From: Ralstonia insidiosa
GTDB taxonomy: Bacteria > Pseudomonadota > Gammaproteobacteria > Burkholderiales > Burkholderiaceae
Assembly (NCBI RefSeq): GCF_008801405.1
Contig: NZ_VZPV01000001.1
Span: 2,914,001 to 2,978,000 of the forward strand
DNA: 64,000 nt
Reading direction: 5' to 3'
Position 1 is the stretch's first letter, and each line of letters starts with the position of its first letter. The position numbers were made by a program, and so were the translations under genes. Below the pieces are notes generated by a model. That model did no database searches. It was given only the letters and a program-made list of their open reading frames with translations, and had not been told where the DNA came from. Below are positions 33,912 through 44,524 of this stretch, one piece after another.

Positions 33912-34991
33912 TCAAAACCGGGCGCGAATCCCGACGCCCGCGGTCTCACCCGTCGACAGCCCGGAAAACCGATCGACCATATACACCGCATAGAGATCGG
34001 TGCGCTTGGAAAGCGGGTAGTCATATCCGAGCGAGGCGGTCCGGCGCGTCTGGTTGAGTCCACCGGAATCGCGTGAATACGCGTAGGCCGCAAGCACCTT
34101 TCCGGTGCCAAGCGCTATCGTCACCCCACCCTCGAACATGTTCACGTGGAAGTTCTTGTTGATCACGTTGTTGTTCGTGTACGTGTATTCGCCATAGAAC
34201 TTGGCGACCGACCATTCATACGACGCAGCCAACTGGGCCACTGACTGGCTGTGCAGTCCATTGATCAACCCATTCAGATCACCCGCTGCCGAATTGAAGT
34301 TCGCGTATTGATAAACGCCACCGGCTGCGAAGCCACCGTTCTGGTAAGAAAGCTGCGCCGAATACTGCTTGCTTCCATTGCCCGTGCTGCCCTCGCCGAA
34401 CGCGTACATGACGCGACCGGTCAAACCGTGCAAGTCGGGCGTGGCGTACTGCACTGCATTGCTCCAGGCGGTTCCGCCAACAATCCCCTGGTCCGTCTTG
34501 TACGCCGGATACGTCCCCAGCCCGGCGTACATCTGGACGATGGTCGGCGAGAACGTGAACGACGCGTAGAACGGGTTGAACTGACACGCCTGCAGATACA
34601 GCAGGCTGCTTTGCCGCCCGAGCGTGATCGTGCCAGCCAGAGTCGAGAGCCCGACATAGGCATTGCGCGAGAACATCGGATCGCCGTTGAAGGAACCGGA
34701 GGCACCGGTATCGGCGCGGAAAAATCCCTCGATCGCGAAGATGGCCTTGTTGCCGCCGCCCAGATCCTCCTTACCGCCAAACCCCCAGAACGACGTCGAC
34801 ATGCCGCCGCTACCCTCTTGCCAGACGGCGGATTTTCCGGGGTACCGCTGAACGCCGACCCAGGTGTCGACGATGCCATACAACTGCACGCTGGATTGCG
34901 CGATTGCCTGGGTTCCCATCGTCATGAGCGCAAGGGGTGTGGCAACTCGGCAGATGTTTTTCAGCGTGATCAATGCGCGTTGCTTGAGCAT
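33912..34991 (-). CDS. Outer-membrane porin, OmpC/Burkholderiales general porin family
   Basis: 359 aa. A signal peptide ends near QAIAQ, and the mature protein begins SSVQLYGIVDTWVGVQRY. The middle has the family pattern FWGFGGKEDLGGGNKAIFAIEGFF and YVGLSTLAGTITLGRQ. The C-terminus is GVGIRARF with terminal Phe. It would form a trimeric diffusion channel. It is the last of three minus-strand genes (amidohydrolase, YczE-type protein, porin) with gaps of about 140-170 bp, so it may serve uptake of the same substrate. Confidence 0.92.
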   Translation of the reverse strand: MLKQRALITLKNICRVATPLALMTMGTQAIAQSSVQLYGIVDTWVGVQRYPGKSAVWQEGSGGMSTSFWGFGGKEDLGGGNKAIFAIEGFFRADTGASGSFNGDPMFSRNAYVGLSTLAGTITLGRQSSLLYLQACQFNPFYASFTFSPTIVQMYAGLGTYPAYKTDQGIVGGTAWSNAVQYATPDLHGLTGRVMYAFGEGSTGNGSKQYSAQLSYQNGGFAAGGVYQYANFNSAAGDLNGLINGLHSQSVAQLAASYEWSVAKFYGEYTYTNNNVINKNFHVNMFEGGVTIALGTGKVLAAYAYSRDSGGLNQTRRTASLGYDYPLSKRTDLYAVYMVDRFSGLSTGETAGVGIRARF

Positions 34992-35160
34992 GGTGAGGTC
35001 TCTTCTCTTTTCAAAGGACGAGTGAACGCCGACGTCTGGGTCGACGCCTCGAAATCGGAATCATGGAAAGGGGCGGCAATGCCGGTCGTACTGCCGCAGA
35101 TCAGGTACCGCTAGACGCCTACAGCGATGCGCGGCTGATCACGTAGCCCGTGGGATGAGG

Positions 35161-35871
35161 TCAGTAACTTCGATGTTCCAGCGATCGCTGCTGATAGGAA
35201 GACACCGCGACTTTGGCCTTCTGGAACAGGAAGAAATAGAGCTTGATGTACTGCCCCACCAGGATCGCGTTCATGAAGGTGCCTTCACGAATGAACTTGG
35301 GACCGCCTAGCAGCGCAAAGCCAATTGCCGCGCTGATTACCAGAAGCGCGCAATCGAAACTGGTCTTGATATCGCCCCACTTGAAGCCCGTCCGCTTGAA
35401 CAGCGTGTTGACGAACATGTCGATCGGCATGAGCACCAGGTTGGCGCGGATCATCAGGAACAGGCCGAACCCGAGCAACGCATCGGCAAACACCAACAGC
35501 AGGAACTTCATGTAGTAGTCCTGGAACCCGATCGACTTCGTCAGCAGCAGGTTCAGGTCCAGGCAGCTCGCCAGCACAAAGGCGGGAATCAACGCCGCAA
35601 AGTTCTTCACTGTGAAGTCCTTGCGCGCGACCAGGTACGTGAGGAGCAACATCAACAATTCGAGCATGAAGTTGTAGGTGCCCTGGCTGAGCGGCGGATA
35701 CACCAGCGTCATGGTGCGGGTCAGACTGCTTTGCGGCGAGATGCCGATGCCGGCTCGGATGGCCAGGCTGATCCCCAGGGTCAGTATGTAAATGCCAACG
35801 ACGTATGTAATCCAGCGCCGTGTCAGGCTGCCGGTATCAATGACTTCCGCTTCCCTTGCGTGGTGTGCCAT
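35161..35871 (-). CDS. YczE/YitT-type integral membrane protein
   Basis: 236 aa with about five to six transmembrane helices. It starts with a polar 20-residue leader, then WITYVVGIYILTLGISLAIRAGIGISP, typical of the YczE/YyaS/YitT membrane family. The family has no assigned transport function. GGAGGGACAACC precedes the ATG. It sits 139 bp after the adenine-deaminase-like gene and before a porin gene on the same strand, so a role in moving a purine or related compound is a reasonable but unproven guess. Confidence 0.82.
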   Translation of the reverse strand: MAHHAREAEVIDTGSLTRRWITYVVGIYILTLGISLAIRAGIGISPQSSLTRTMTLVYPPLSQGTYNFMLELLMLLLTYLVARKDFTVKNFAALIPAFVLASCLDLNLLLTKSIGFQDYYMKFLLLVFADALLGFGLFLMIRANLVLMPIDMFVNTLFKRTGFKWGDIKTSFDCALLVISAAIGFALLGGPKFIREGTFMNAILVGQYIKLYFFLFQKAKVAVSSYQQRSLEHRSY

Positions 35872-36010
35872 GGTTGTCCCTCCGTTGTCTGCCTGCCTTG
35901 TGCGGTGCCGTTCGTGACTGTCGACGACGGTCGCCGCTTCTTGTTCTTAGCTCCCCAGGCCGCCGGGGGCCTGAGCCCCCGGCAGATACGCGCCTTCTAT
36001 CGGCGCCTCA

Positions 36011-37783
36011 TCAAACCATGAAACCGAAGCGGTCGAGCGAGATGAACAGCGTCAGCAACTTGTTCACCACGGGCTCGCCTTCGTTGTGGTTGCCCATCGC
36101 CGCCAGCGCCGCGTCAATGTCGCGGGTGGCCTTCAGCAGTTCGTCGAGGTTCATGTTGGCCTGGACACCGTAGATCTCCAGCGGCAGCGAGGCCTTCACC
36201 TGTTTGTTCTCGGTGACCGCACAGCCGCCCGCATAACCGTCGACCTCCTTCAGGCAGTGGCACATCTCCGCACTGTCCTGCCCCACTGCAACGAAGTACG
36301 CCTTAGGTGCCGGCCAGAAGGTCGCCACCGCGCCGCGATCGATATGCACGCCCTTGAACAGGCCGTTGACGACGTGGCGCTTGCCGTTGGCGTAACGCTG
36401 CACAACCGAAATGCGGTTGAGATTGACGCCACCGAATTCCGGCACGACCTTGCCATCGCGGTACGGCACCCACACTTCCTGGAAGAACTTTTCGTGGCCG
36501 CGGCCGTAGACGTCGAACAGGTATACCTTCGCCTGCTGGCCGTCCGCCGAGATTTCCATCGGCACCAGATCCAGTTGTTCCGGCGTCAAGTCAGCCAGAC
36601 CCGGCACCGCCTTCTTCACCATGCCGGAATAGTCGATGTCGGCCTGCTTGAGCAGCTTGCGATCCTTCGCCACCAGTTCGCCATCCTTGAAGACGAAGCG
36701 CGGGTTGATCTTCGACAGACTGTCAGTCAGCACGATATCGGCGAAGCGGCCCGGCGTGAGCGAGCCGAACTTGTTGTCCATGCGGAATGCGCGTGCCGTG
36801 TAGAGCGTGGCCATCTTGATCGCCTTGATCGGCTCGATGCCCATCTCCGCACACAACGAGACGATCCAGTCCATGTGGCCCTTGGTCAGCAACCGGTCGA
36901 CCGAGATGTTGTCGGCGCAGAGCTGGAAGTTCTCGGCGGGCCATTTCCGCTTGACGATGGAGCGCAGCATGATCTTGATCACTTCCGGGCTGCCCACGCC
37001 AAACTTGATCTGCGTCTGCAGGCCATAGCGCACGCTTTTCTCGATGTCGTCCTCTTTCCACACATCGTGGTTGGCGAAGGCGCCGATGGCGGGCATGTAG
37101 TTCAGCATCATGTCCGACAGCGTCGTCACGCCCCAGTGCGTGTTCATGAATCCGCCCTTCGCGCGGCCCAGGGCCGATTTTCGGAAGTCGTCGTCGTTGC
37201 CCACGCTGTAGGTCAAATGCGCCAGTTCGCCCAGGCCGATCACCGGATCCATCTTCAGCAACGCATCGGTGACTTCCACCGACGTCTTCTTGCCCGGCGC
37301 AAACGCAAACACCCGGTACGGCAAGCGCTCGTGGTGCCTGAACAGTTGCTCGGTGGCCTGCACCGCTTCGTCACCTGCCGCGCTCACAAAGTCGAGGCAC
37401 TCGGAGAAGATGGTGGTCGTGCCGCAGGGGACGATCGCTTCAGCAAACGCAGCCGGATGCGCCAACTGGGCTTCGAAGTGAACGTGCGCGTCGATCAGGC
37501 CCGGAATGGCGTACAGGCCTTCGCCGTCGAACACTTGGCGCACCTTGATGGCCGTCTCGTCCGGGTTCAACGCAACGATGCGCTTGTTGTAGACAAGGAT
37601 GGACCCTTGATACACCGACTCGCTATGCACATCGAGGATGTTCAGGTTCTTCAGGAGAAGATCGGCCTCCTTCTTGCCGTTGAGCACATCAAAGATTGCT
37701 TTCACCTGATCGTAGTGGGCATCGACCTCGCTCTGCGTTGTGTCCGCCGCCGTGATGCCTCGTCCGCTGACTTCTTGGTACAT
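36011..37783 (-). CDS. Adenine deaminase-like amidohydrolase
   Basis: 590 aa, the usual size for AdeC (about 588). A metallohydrolase domain contains PGLIDAHVHFE (HxH), IGLGELAHL (bridging Glu), MNTHWGV and FANHDVW (His ligands), and CADNISVDRLLTKGHMDW (Asp). In classical adenine deaminases these last segments read CTDD and EEGHID, so this enzyme is a divergent branch and may act on another purine or related amide. A C-terminal composite domain follows. GAGGAAGCGTCAATC precedes the ATG at 37783. A LysR gene is divergent, and a membrane protein and porin gene follow. Confidence 0.78.
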   Translation of the reverse strand: MYQEVSGRGITAADTTQSEVDAHYDQVKAIFDVLNGKKEADLLLKNLNILDVHSESVYQGSILVYNKRIVALNPDETAIKVRQVFDGEGLYAIPGLIDAHVHFEAQLAHPAAFAEAIVPCGTTTIFSECLDFVSAAGDEAVQATEQLFRHHERLPYRVFAFAPGKKTSVEVTDALLKMDPVIGLGELAHLTYSVGNDDDFRKSALGRAKGGFMNTHWGVTTLSDMMLNYMPAIGAFANHDVWKEDDIEKSVRYGLQTQIKFGVGSPEVIKIMLRSIVKRKWPAENFQLCADNISVDRLLTKGHMDWIVSLCAEMGIEPIKAIKMATLYTARAFRMDNKFGSLTPGRFADIVLTDSLSKINPRFVFKDGELVAKDRKLLKQADIDYSGMVKKAVPGLADLTPEQLDLVPMEISADGQQAKVYLFDVYGRGHEKFFQEVWVPYRDGKVVPEFGGVNLNRISVVQRYANGKRHVVNGLFKGVHIDRGAVATFWPAPKAYFVAVGQDSAEMCHCLKEVDGYAGGCAVTENKQVKASLPLEIYGVQANMNLDELLKATRDIDAALAAMGNHNEGEPVVNKLLTLFISLDRFGFMV

Positions 37784-37899
37784 GATTGACGCTTCCTCAA
37801 TTGGTTTTGACTTGTCCGTGCCGCACTGCAACGAACTCTTGCGGCTGCGACTGGTGCCATTAAGACCGAAGTCAGCGTTTCCAAAAAGAAGCGTTTTTC

Positions 37900-37912
37900 G
37901 CACAGAGTGTGC
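37900..37912. promoter_or_regulatory. Candidate LysR operator between the amidohydrolase and LysR genes
   Basis: GCACAGAGTGTGC is an interrupted 5-bp dyad (GCACA-N3-TGTGC), flanked by TTTTTC and ACTTTT. It lies 43 bp before the LysR start and about 117 bp before the amidohydrolase start. Position and symmetry fit a LysR site controlling both directions. Confidence 0.4.
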
Positions 37913-37954
37913 ACTTTTCGAGTACGCTCAATCCGAATCTAGGAGCGGGCTCAT

Positions 37955-38857
37955 ATGCTGCATTCACGGTTGCTGCGGTACATCGACGAGATCGCACGGT
38001 CCGGCTCAATCCGTGCCGCGGGCGAAAAACTGCACATCGCCCCATCGGCGATCAACAAGCATCTGCTGTTGCTTGAGGAGGAGATCGGCGAGCCGCTGTT
38101 CGAGCGCTTGCCGCGCGGGCTGCGGCCCACGCCGGCAGGAGAAATCCTCCTTGCCCATGTGCGCAAGACCATCCTCGAATATCGCCAGGTCGAAGCCGAG
38201 ATACGTGACCTGAAAACGCTGCAGAAAGGCGAAGTCATCATTGCCACGGTGACCGGTCTGGCCAGCGGTATTGCCTCCACCTCCGCAACGAACTTCTGTG
38301 CGAGCCACCCGCACATCCAGATTTCGATCCGGGTGATGTCCACCCGCGAAATCGCTGATGCGCTCATCAGCGGCGAGGCTGACCTGGGGCTCGGCTTTAA
38401 CCTGCCGCCTTCGCCGCAACTCGAGAGCTTGTGGGAAATGGACACGAGCCTCGGGGCCGTGGTCTCAACTAAACACGCATTGGCGCGTATGGAGTCGATA
38501 CCGCTCGCCTTCTGCACTTCGTATCCGCTGATCTTCGCGGACCGCTCCATGCTGATGCACGGCATCGTTGCGGATACGTTCGCGGAGGCGGGGCTGGATG
38601 TCGAGCCGGCCTTCCGAACCAACTCGATCGAGACGATGAAGCGCCTGGCTGCCGCGAGCGAGGGCATCGCGTTTCTCAGCCGATTCGACATTGCCGAGGA
38701 GCACCGCCAGGAACTGCTGACCTACCGGCAGATTCGCGACCGGGCCTTCAGCAAGAACGCCCTGTCACTGGTCCGCCGCGAGAAGCACGGGCATGGGCTT
38801 GCGAGCTTGTTGCTCGCTGAGGAAATCATGAGCGTGTTGGGGGCGATGAGCGGGTGA
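37955..38857 (+). CDS. LysR-family transcriptional regulator
   Basis: 300 aa. N-terminal helix-turn-helix (YIDEIARSGSIRAAGEKLHIA, INKHLLLLEEEIGEPLFERL) and a C-terminal effector domain beginning about residue 90 (KGEVIIATVTGLASGI). AGGAGCGGGCTCAT precedes the ATG. It is divergent from the adenine-deaminase-like gene and is the likely regulator of that gene, the YczE-type gene and the porin. The inducer is unknown. Confidence 0.9.
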   Translation: MLHSRLLRYIDEIARSGSIRAAGEKLHIAPSAINKHLLLLEEEIGEPLFERLPRGLRPTPAGEILLAHVRKTILEYRQVEAEIRDLKTLQKGEVIIATVTGLASGIASTSATNFCASHPHIQISIRVMSTREIADALISGEADLGLGFNLPPSPQLESLWEMDTSLGAVVSTKHALARMESIPLAFCTSYPLIFADRSMLMHGIVADTFAEAGLDVEPAFRTNSIETMKRLAAASEGIAFLSRFDIAEEHRQELLTYRQIRDRAFSKNALSLVRREKHGHGLASLLLAEEIMSVLGAMSG

Positions 38858-38909
38858 GTTGGTGGATTGCCAACACATCATCCGATGGCGCCGCCATGGC
38901 GCGTAAACG

Positions 38910-38939
38910 ACAAAGCCCCGCCAGTGGCGGGGCTTTGTT
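38910..38939. terminator. Terminator between the LysR gene and convergent tRNA-Ser
   Basis: ACAAAGCCCCGCC (38910-38922) pairs with GGCGGGGCTTTGT (38926-38938). It can terminate the LysR transcript and the tRNA transcript from the other side. Confidence 0.8.
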
Positions 38940-38975
38940 CGAACCAGGCTCCGTTTGACCGGGGCGCTGGACTTG

Positions 38976-39066
<91 letters not shown>

Positions 39067-39097
39067 GGTAACTGGGTCGCTGAATCGCGAAACCGCG

Positions 39098-39127
39098 ACT
39101 ATAACAGAATTTTGCCGGCCGGATCAA
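39098..39127 (-). promoter_or_regulatory. Promoter of tRNA-Ser
   Basis: On the minus strand TTGATC (39122-39127) and TATAGT (39098-39103) are separated by 18 bp, and the predicted start lies about 25 bp before the mature tRNA 5' end. Confidence 0.6.
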
Positions 39128-39146
39128 GAGGGTCGGCTCAACTCCA

Positions 39147-40463
<1,317 letters not shown>

Positions 40464-40538
40464 GGTGGGGAGAAAACTGTGGGAACGAACGATCCGGAGG
40501 ATCGAAAAGACCGATTTTATCGCACCGGCCCGTGGGTC

Positions 40539-41534
40539 TTATTTGTTGCGGGAGGATTTGTCCTGCTCGGCGTGCCACTGCGCATCCAGCTCACGCAGGT
40601 GCCGCAGCTTGTCGCCGATCTTGCCCTCCAGGCCGCGCGGCGTCGGCACGTACCAGTTCTGCGCGGGCAGATCGTCGGGGAAGTAGGTTTCGCCGGCCGC
40701 GTAGGCTTCGGGCTCGTCGTGGGCGTAGCGGTAGGCATGGCCGTAACCGAGCTCTTTCATGAGCTTGGTTGGGGCGTTGCGCAGGTGCACGGGCACGGTG
40801 CGCGACTTGTCCTGACTCACGAACGCGCGCGCCGCGTTGTAGGCGTTGTAGCCGGCGTTGGACTTGGGCGCGATGGCCAGGTAGATCACCGCCTGGGCCA
40901 GCGCCAACTCCCCTTCCGGTGAGCCGAGGCGCTCATACGTCTCGGCGGCATCCAGCGTGATGCGCCCCGCGCGCGGGTCGGCCAGGCCGATGTCTTCCCA
41001 CGCCATGCGCACGATGCGGCGAGCAAGGTAGCGCGGGTCGGCACCACCGTCGAGCATGCGGCAGAACCAGTACAGCGCCCCGTCCGGATCGGAGCCGCGC
41101 ACAGACTTGTGCAGCGCGCTGATCTGATCGTAGAAGGCATCGCCACCCTTATCGAAGCGGCGCAGGTTTTCCGACAGCGCAGACGCCAGCAGCGCCTCGT
41201 CGATCACCGGGGCGGTATCGCCGTCGGCCTGCGCGCGCGCCGCGCGCGTCACGATCTCGACGTTGTTGAGTAGCTTGCGGCCATCGCCATCGGCAGAAGC
41301 GACGATGGCGTCGAGTGCGGCGGGCGTCCATTCCAGGCCGCCCAGCTCCTGGCGTGCGCGTTCGGCCAACTGCTTGAGCTCGTCGTCCGACAGGCTCTTG
41401 AGCACGTACACCGCGGCACGTGACAACAACGCGCCGTTCACCTCGAACGACGGGTTCTCGGTGGTCGCACCAATGAAGGTAAACAGCCCGCTTTCCACGT
41501 GCGGCAGAAAGGCGTCCTGCTGGCTCTTGTTGAA
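40539..41534 (-). pseudogene. rarA: rarA (mgsA), 3' fragment of the interrupted chromosomal gene
   Basis: This fragment encodes the last part of the replication-associated recombination AAA+ ATPase, from NKSQQDAFLPHVESGLFTF to the end, including GATTENPSFEVNGALLSR, the sensor region and the C-terminal tetramerization domain. The frame continues upstream into the inserted element to 41729, but that extension has no rarA character. Joined to the 5' fragment across one copy of TTGTTGAA it gives a complete 449-codon gene. It is GC-rich like the rest of the chromosome. As it stands it lacks the Walker A and B motifs and should be inactive. Confidence 0.93.
41527..41534. repeat. Left 8-bp direct repeat (attL core) of the rarA element
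   Basis: TTGTTGAA here and at 44611-44618 brackets the insert. Joining the outer flanks over one copy restores the codons for HRFNKSQQ without any base loss. Confidence 0.85.
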
Positions 41535-41596
41535 GACAAGTACGATCCTTTGCAGCCGTTTTAAATCAATGGCTTGGCGTGCATGCCTGCGGATTT

Positions 41597-41655
41597 TTCG
41601 CACAAATAACCCGTTTTCATGCACAATTTTTTGCACCACGGATTTTGATTGTGCA
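41597..41655. promoter_or_regulatory. Cluster of TGCACAA-type motifs near the left end (possible arm sites)
   Basis: CGCACAA (41599-41605), TGCACAA (41620-41626), TTGCACC (41631-41637) and the inverted TTGTGCA (41649-41655) lie within 60 bp of one another. TTTGCACAA occurs once more at 44561-44569 near the right end. Such repeated short motifs inside both ends fit integrase arm-binding sites, but could also regulate the adjacent gene at 41731. Confidence 0.35.
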
Positions 41656-41730
41656 GAACGGGGCCGCCGGGGCCTGCACACTCGCCCAAAGTTAGGTGCT
41701 TGGGACTCACAAAAATAGAAAGGAGTCACT

Positions 41731-42054
41731 GTGTCGGTCTACCCAATCAAGTACAAAGTTTTGAACAAGGAGACTGGCCGCAAGGTCAGCGTCACCAAGT
41801 GGCGTGTCCAGATTCGCAAGGGAGGTGAGAACATCTCCAAGCTCTTTGATGAAGAGTCTACCGCTAGGTCATGGGAAGAGCAGGAACTTCACCGCATCAA
41901 CACTGGTGTTCCTCAGAATCTCATTTTTGACATGAAGTATCAACTTGAGATGCCGAACATGCGGCAGCTTCTCAAGGATTCCCGTCTCTCAGAAGAGGTT
42001 GCAGGAACGATGATGGAGCCGCCCTTAATCTGGACACGCTGGGCGAACTTATGA
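41731..42054 (+). pseudogene. N-terminal part of a recombinase-like protein
   Basis: 107 codons. The first 60 residues (WRVQIRKGGENISKLFDEES followed by ARSWEEQELHRINTG) resemble the arm-DNA-binding domain at the start of many tyrosine recombinases. Such genes usually start near the attachment site and read inwards, as here. The catalytic core with its R-H-R-Y residues is absent and the last residues (PPLIWTRWANL) look out of frame, so this is probably a truncated gene. GAAAGGAGTCACT before the ATG/GTG is a good binding site. Assignment to an integrase is tentative. Confidence 0.45.
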
Positions 42055-42222
42055 GCGATCTTGGCATAGCCATTGGTAGTCTTTGCCTTGGACTTCACAC
42101 GGAAGTCATAGCACGCATCGATGCGTGCTTTGATGGGAGGGATCGACCTGGCAAGCTCAAGCTGCTCGTCCTCAATCCATAGGCACTGGCGTGGATTAGG
42201 TCGGACTCAATGATGTCCTTGA
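42055..42222. other. Unassigned stretch between recombinase-like and relaxase fragments
   Basis: No complete gene. On the minus strand about 80 codons (near 41938-42180, containing EDEQLELARSIPPIKARIDA) are open without a start codon and may be a remnant of another gene. The plus strand has several stops. An origin of transfer would be expected near here if the relaxase was functional, but I cannot identify a nick site. Confidence 0.4.
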
Positions 42223-43281
42223 CTCGTTTGGAAGAAGGCTCCTTCAGGCCGCGATCCAACCACCTTCACAGAGATTGCCAATGCCACGAAAAGGCAGCAC
42301 AAGTACACCTCTGGTGTTATCGCCTTTCGTGATGGTGTTGAATCCAAATCTGTCACACCAGAACAGATCACCACACTGATCGAAACCTTCCGCTCTACCT
42401 TCATGCCAGGCCTTGAGGTGGACAAGAATTTCGCTGACTTCTGGGTTCTGCACCGCGACAAATCCAACGTTGAGTTGCATTTCCTTGTTGCAAATACCGA
42501 GTTGAAAACCGGCCAGCAACTGAACATCCATCCCCCCGGCCAGAAGAACATCGATTTTTTCAATGCTTTCAGTGCGGTCATGAATGACAACTTCGGTTTT
42601 GCTCAGGTGGTCCCCGATCCACTTAAGATCGCCTTGAAACCGTTTGAGGCCAAGTCACCCAATGGGAAGAAGGATAAGAAAGCAAAGAATGACTTTGCCC
42701 AAGTGCTTCATAGCGAGATCGTCAATGGCGCCATCAGCAACCGCAATCAGTTGATCGGCTACATGAAACGCCACGGGCTTGATGTGCAGGCTGTTGGTAG
42801 CGAGTTCGTCACCGTTCGCCTACCTGGTGCTGGCAGGAACACCCGTCTGAAGGGACCTCTGTTTTCCAAGGACAGCGATTACGCCGCACTCGTGGCAGAG
42901 CACCACCAGTCCAAGATTTCGAAGTTCCTAACCCCGGCAGAAGCCAAGGATCAGCAGGAGAAGCTGATCGTCGGTATCCGCGCCAGAACAGTTTTCAATC
43001 AACGCCGCTACCTGACCCCTAAGCCTGGCGCGAAACGCACTCATAGTGCCAGCAAGCTACCGACTGCGAATCTCCCACACCGAGTGGCACGCCGCCAGGA
43101 TGAACAGGATCAGAAGGTCAAGCCGGTGACGTCTCTTTCTACCACTGGCTCCTTGCACATACTGCATCGCCCGGCAGCCAAACCAAACAGCCTAGAAATC
43201 GTTTTATCCGTTATGCTGCTCATTCTGTCTCCGCTTCATCATCCCACTTCCGCAGAAGAGCCAGCTTCTCACCAATCTTGA
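42223..43281 (+). pseudogene. Decayed mobilization relaxase, ColE1 MbeA-like (HEN family)
   Basis: The open frame begins after a stop at 42220 without a start codon. It has the relaxase signatures RDPTTFTEIANATKRQHKY then TSGVIAF, and WVLHRDKSNVELHFLVANTE followed by LKTGQQLNIHPPG. His (42451) and Glu (42472) occupy the first two positions of the HEN triad; the third reads His instead of Asn. The first roughly 40-50 residues, which would hold the catalytic tyrosine, are missing. The last 20 residues are antisense to the end of the rarA copy, so the C-terminus is also truncated. It cannot be functional as it stands but shows a mobilizable origin. Confidence 0.7.
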
Positions 43282-44524
43282 TCTCAAGACCTCTGGGAAC
43301 AGGCTGATACCAACCGGGCTCTTGCATGCCTTCGGGTAGGTAAGACTCACCAGCCGCATAGGCATTAGGTTCATCATGAGCATAACGGTATTCATGCCCA
43401 TAACCTAGTTCCTTCATCAGTTTTGTCGGAGCATTGCGAAGATGTACCGGCACCTCTCGGCTCTTGTCCTGCTTCACAAAAGCACGAGCCTGGTTATAGG
43501 CCATGTATCCAGCATTGCTCTTGGCAGCTACAGCCAGATAGATGACCGCTTGACCAAGGGCCAACTCACCTTCAGGACTACCTAGCCGTTCGTAAGTTAG
43601 GGCTGCATCGTTTGCTATCTGCATGGCTCTTGGATCAGCCAAGCCAATATCTTCCCACGCCATGCGCACAATGCGGCGGGACAGATACCGAGGATCAGCA
43701 CCACCGTCCAACATGCGAGTCAACCAGTAGAGGGCAGCATCAGGATGGGAGCCACGAACAGACTTGTGAAGGGCGGAGATCTGGTCATAGAAGTTGTCGC
43801 CACCTTTATCAAAACGCCTTGCATTGAGTGACAAGGCGTTCTGTATGAAGTCAGCATCAATCTTCTGAACACCAGCGGCACCAGCAGCCGTCTTGCATTG
43901 TTCAAGCAGGTTCAAGAACCTTCTTGCATCACCGTCTGCATAGCCAACAATGGTATCTACAGCTTTCTCTTCAAACTCCAAATCACCAAGAGCTTTCTCT
44001 TGTGCCCGCTTGAGCAGCAGCTTCAATTCTTCATCTGTCAGCGACTTCAAGACATAGACCTGAGCCCGCGACAACAAAGCCGAGTTCACTTCAAAAGAAG
44101 GGTTCTCAGTCGTAGCACCAATGAAGGTGAACAAGCCTGATTCAACATGAGGCAACAGAGCATCTTGTTGAGACTTATTGAACCTGTGAATTTCGTCTAC
44201 GAACAAGATCGTGTTCTTGCCCTGTGCAAGATATTGCCTTGCTTGTTCCATTGCCTCTCTGATGTCTTTGACACCAGACAAGACAGCAGACAGAGCGATG
44301 AACTCACACTTGAAGGCACTGGCAGTGAGGCGTGCCAATGTGGTCTTGCCCACACCGGGAGGCCCCCAGAAGATCATGGAGTGCGGCTTGCCCGACTGGA
44401 AAGCGAGTCTCAGCGGCTTGCCTTCACCCAGCAGATGCGACTGCCCAATGACCTCGTCCAAGGTCTTGGGACGAAGGGCTTCAGCCAGTGGTGCAGAGGG
44501 CTCTTGTGCGAACAGATCAGGCAT
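43220..44524 (-). CDS. rarA: RarA/MgsA AAA+ ATPase, element-borne replacement copy
   Basis: 434 aa, full length (E. coli RarA has 447). Walker A GPPGVGKT at 54-61, Walker B LFVDE at 107-111, the conserved FNKSQQD at 115-121, GATTENPSFEVNSALLSRAQ, then sensor and C-terminal tetramerization regions (RRIVRMAWEDIGLADPRAM, HLRNAPTKLMKELGYGH). RarA acts at stalled replication forks with SSB and the recombination machinery. I chose the ATG at 44524 with GAGGGGGCAAGCC before it, rather than a TTG at 44569. It is visibly lower in GC than the chromosomal fragments and clearly a separate lineage, although the proteins are very similar. The stop of the host 5' fragment overlaps its start (ATGCCTGA). Confidence 0.95.
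   Translation of the reverse strand: MPDLFAQEPSAPLAEALRPKTLDEVIGQSHLLGEGKPLRLAFQSGKPHSMIFWGPPGVGKTTLARLTASAFKCEFIALSAVLSGVKDIREAMEQARQYLAQGKNTILFVDEIHRFNKSQQDALLPHVESGLFTFIGATTENPSFEVNSALLSRAQVYVLKSLTDEELKLLLKRAQEKALGDLEFEEKAVDTIVGYADGDARRFLNLLEQCKTAAGAAGVQKIDADFIQNALSLNARRFDKGGDNFYDQISALHKSVRGSHPDAALYWLTRMLDGGADPRYLSRRIVRMAWEDIGLADPRAMQIANDAALTYERLGSPEGELALGQAVIYLAVAAKSNAGYMAYNQARAFVKQDKSREVPVHLRNAPTKLMKELGYGHEYRYAHDEPNAYAAGESYLPEGMQEPGWYQPVPRGLEIKIGEKLALLRKWDDEAETE

Noticed and set aside
42207..42590. 127-codon minus-strand open frame in the rarA element
   Set aside because: Antisense to the relaxase segment that carries recognisable motifs.
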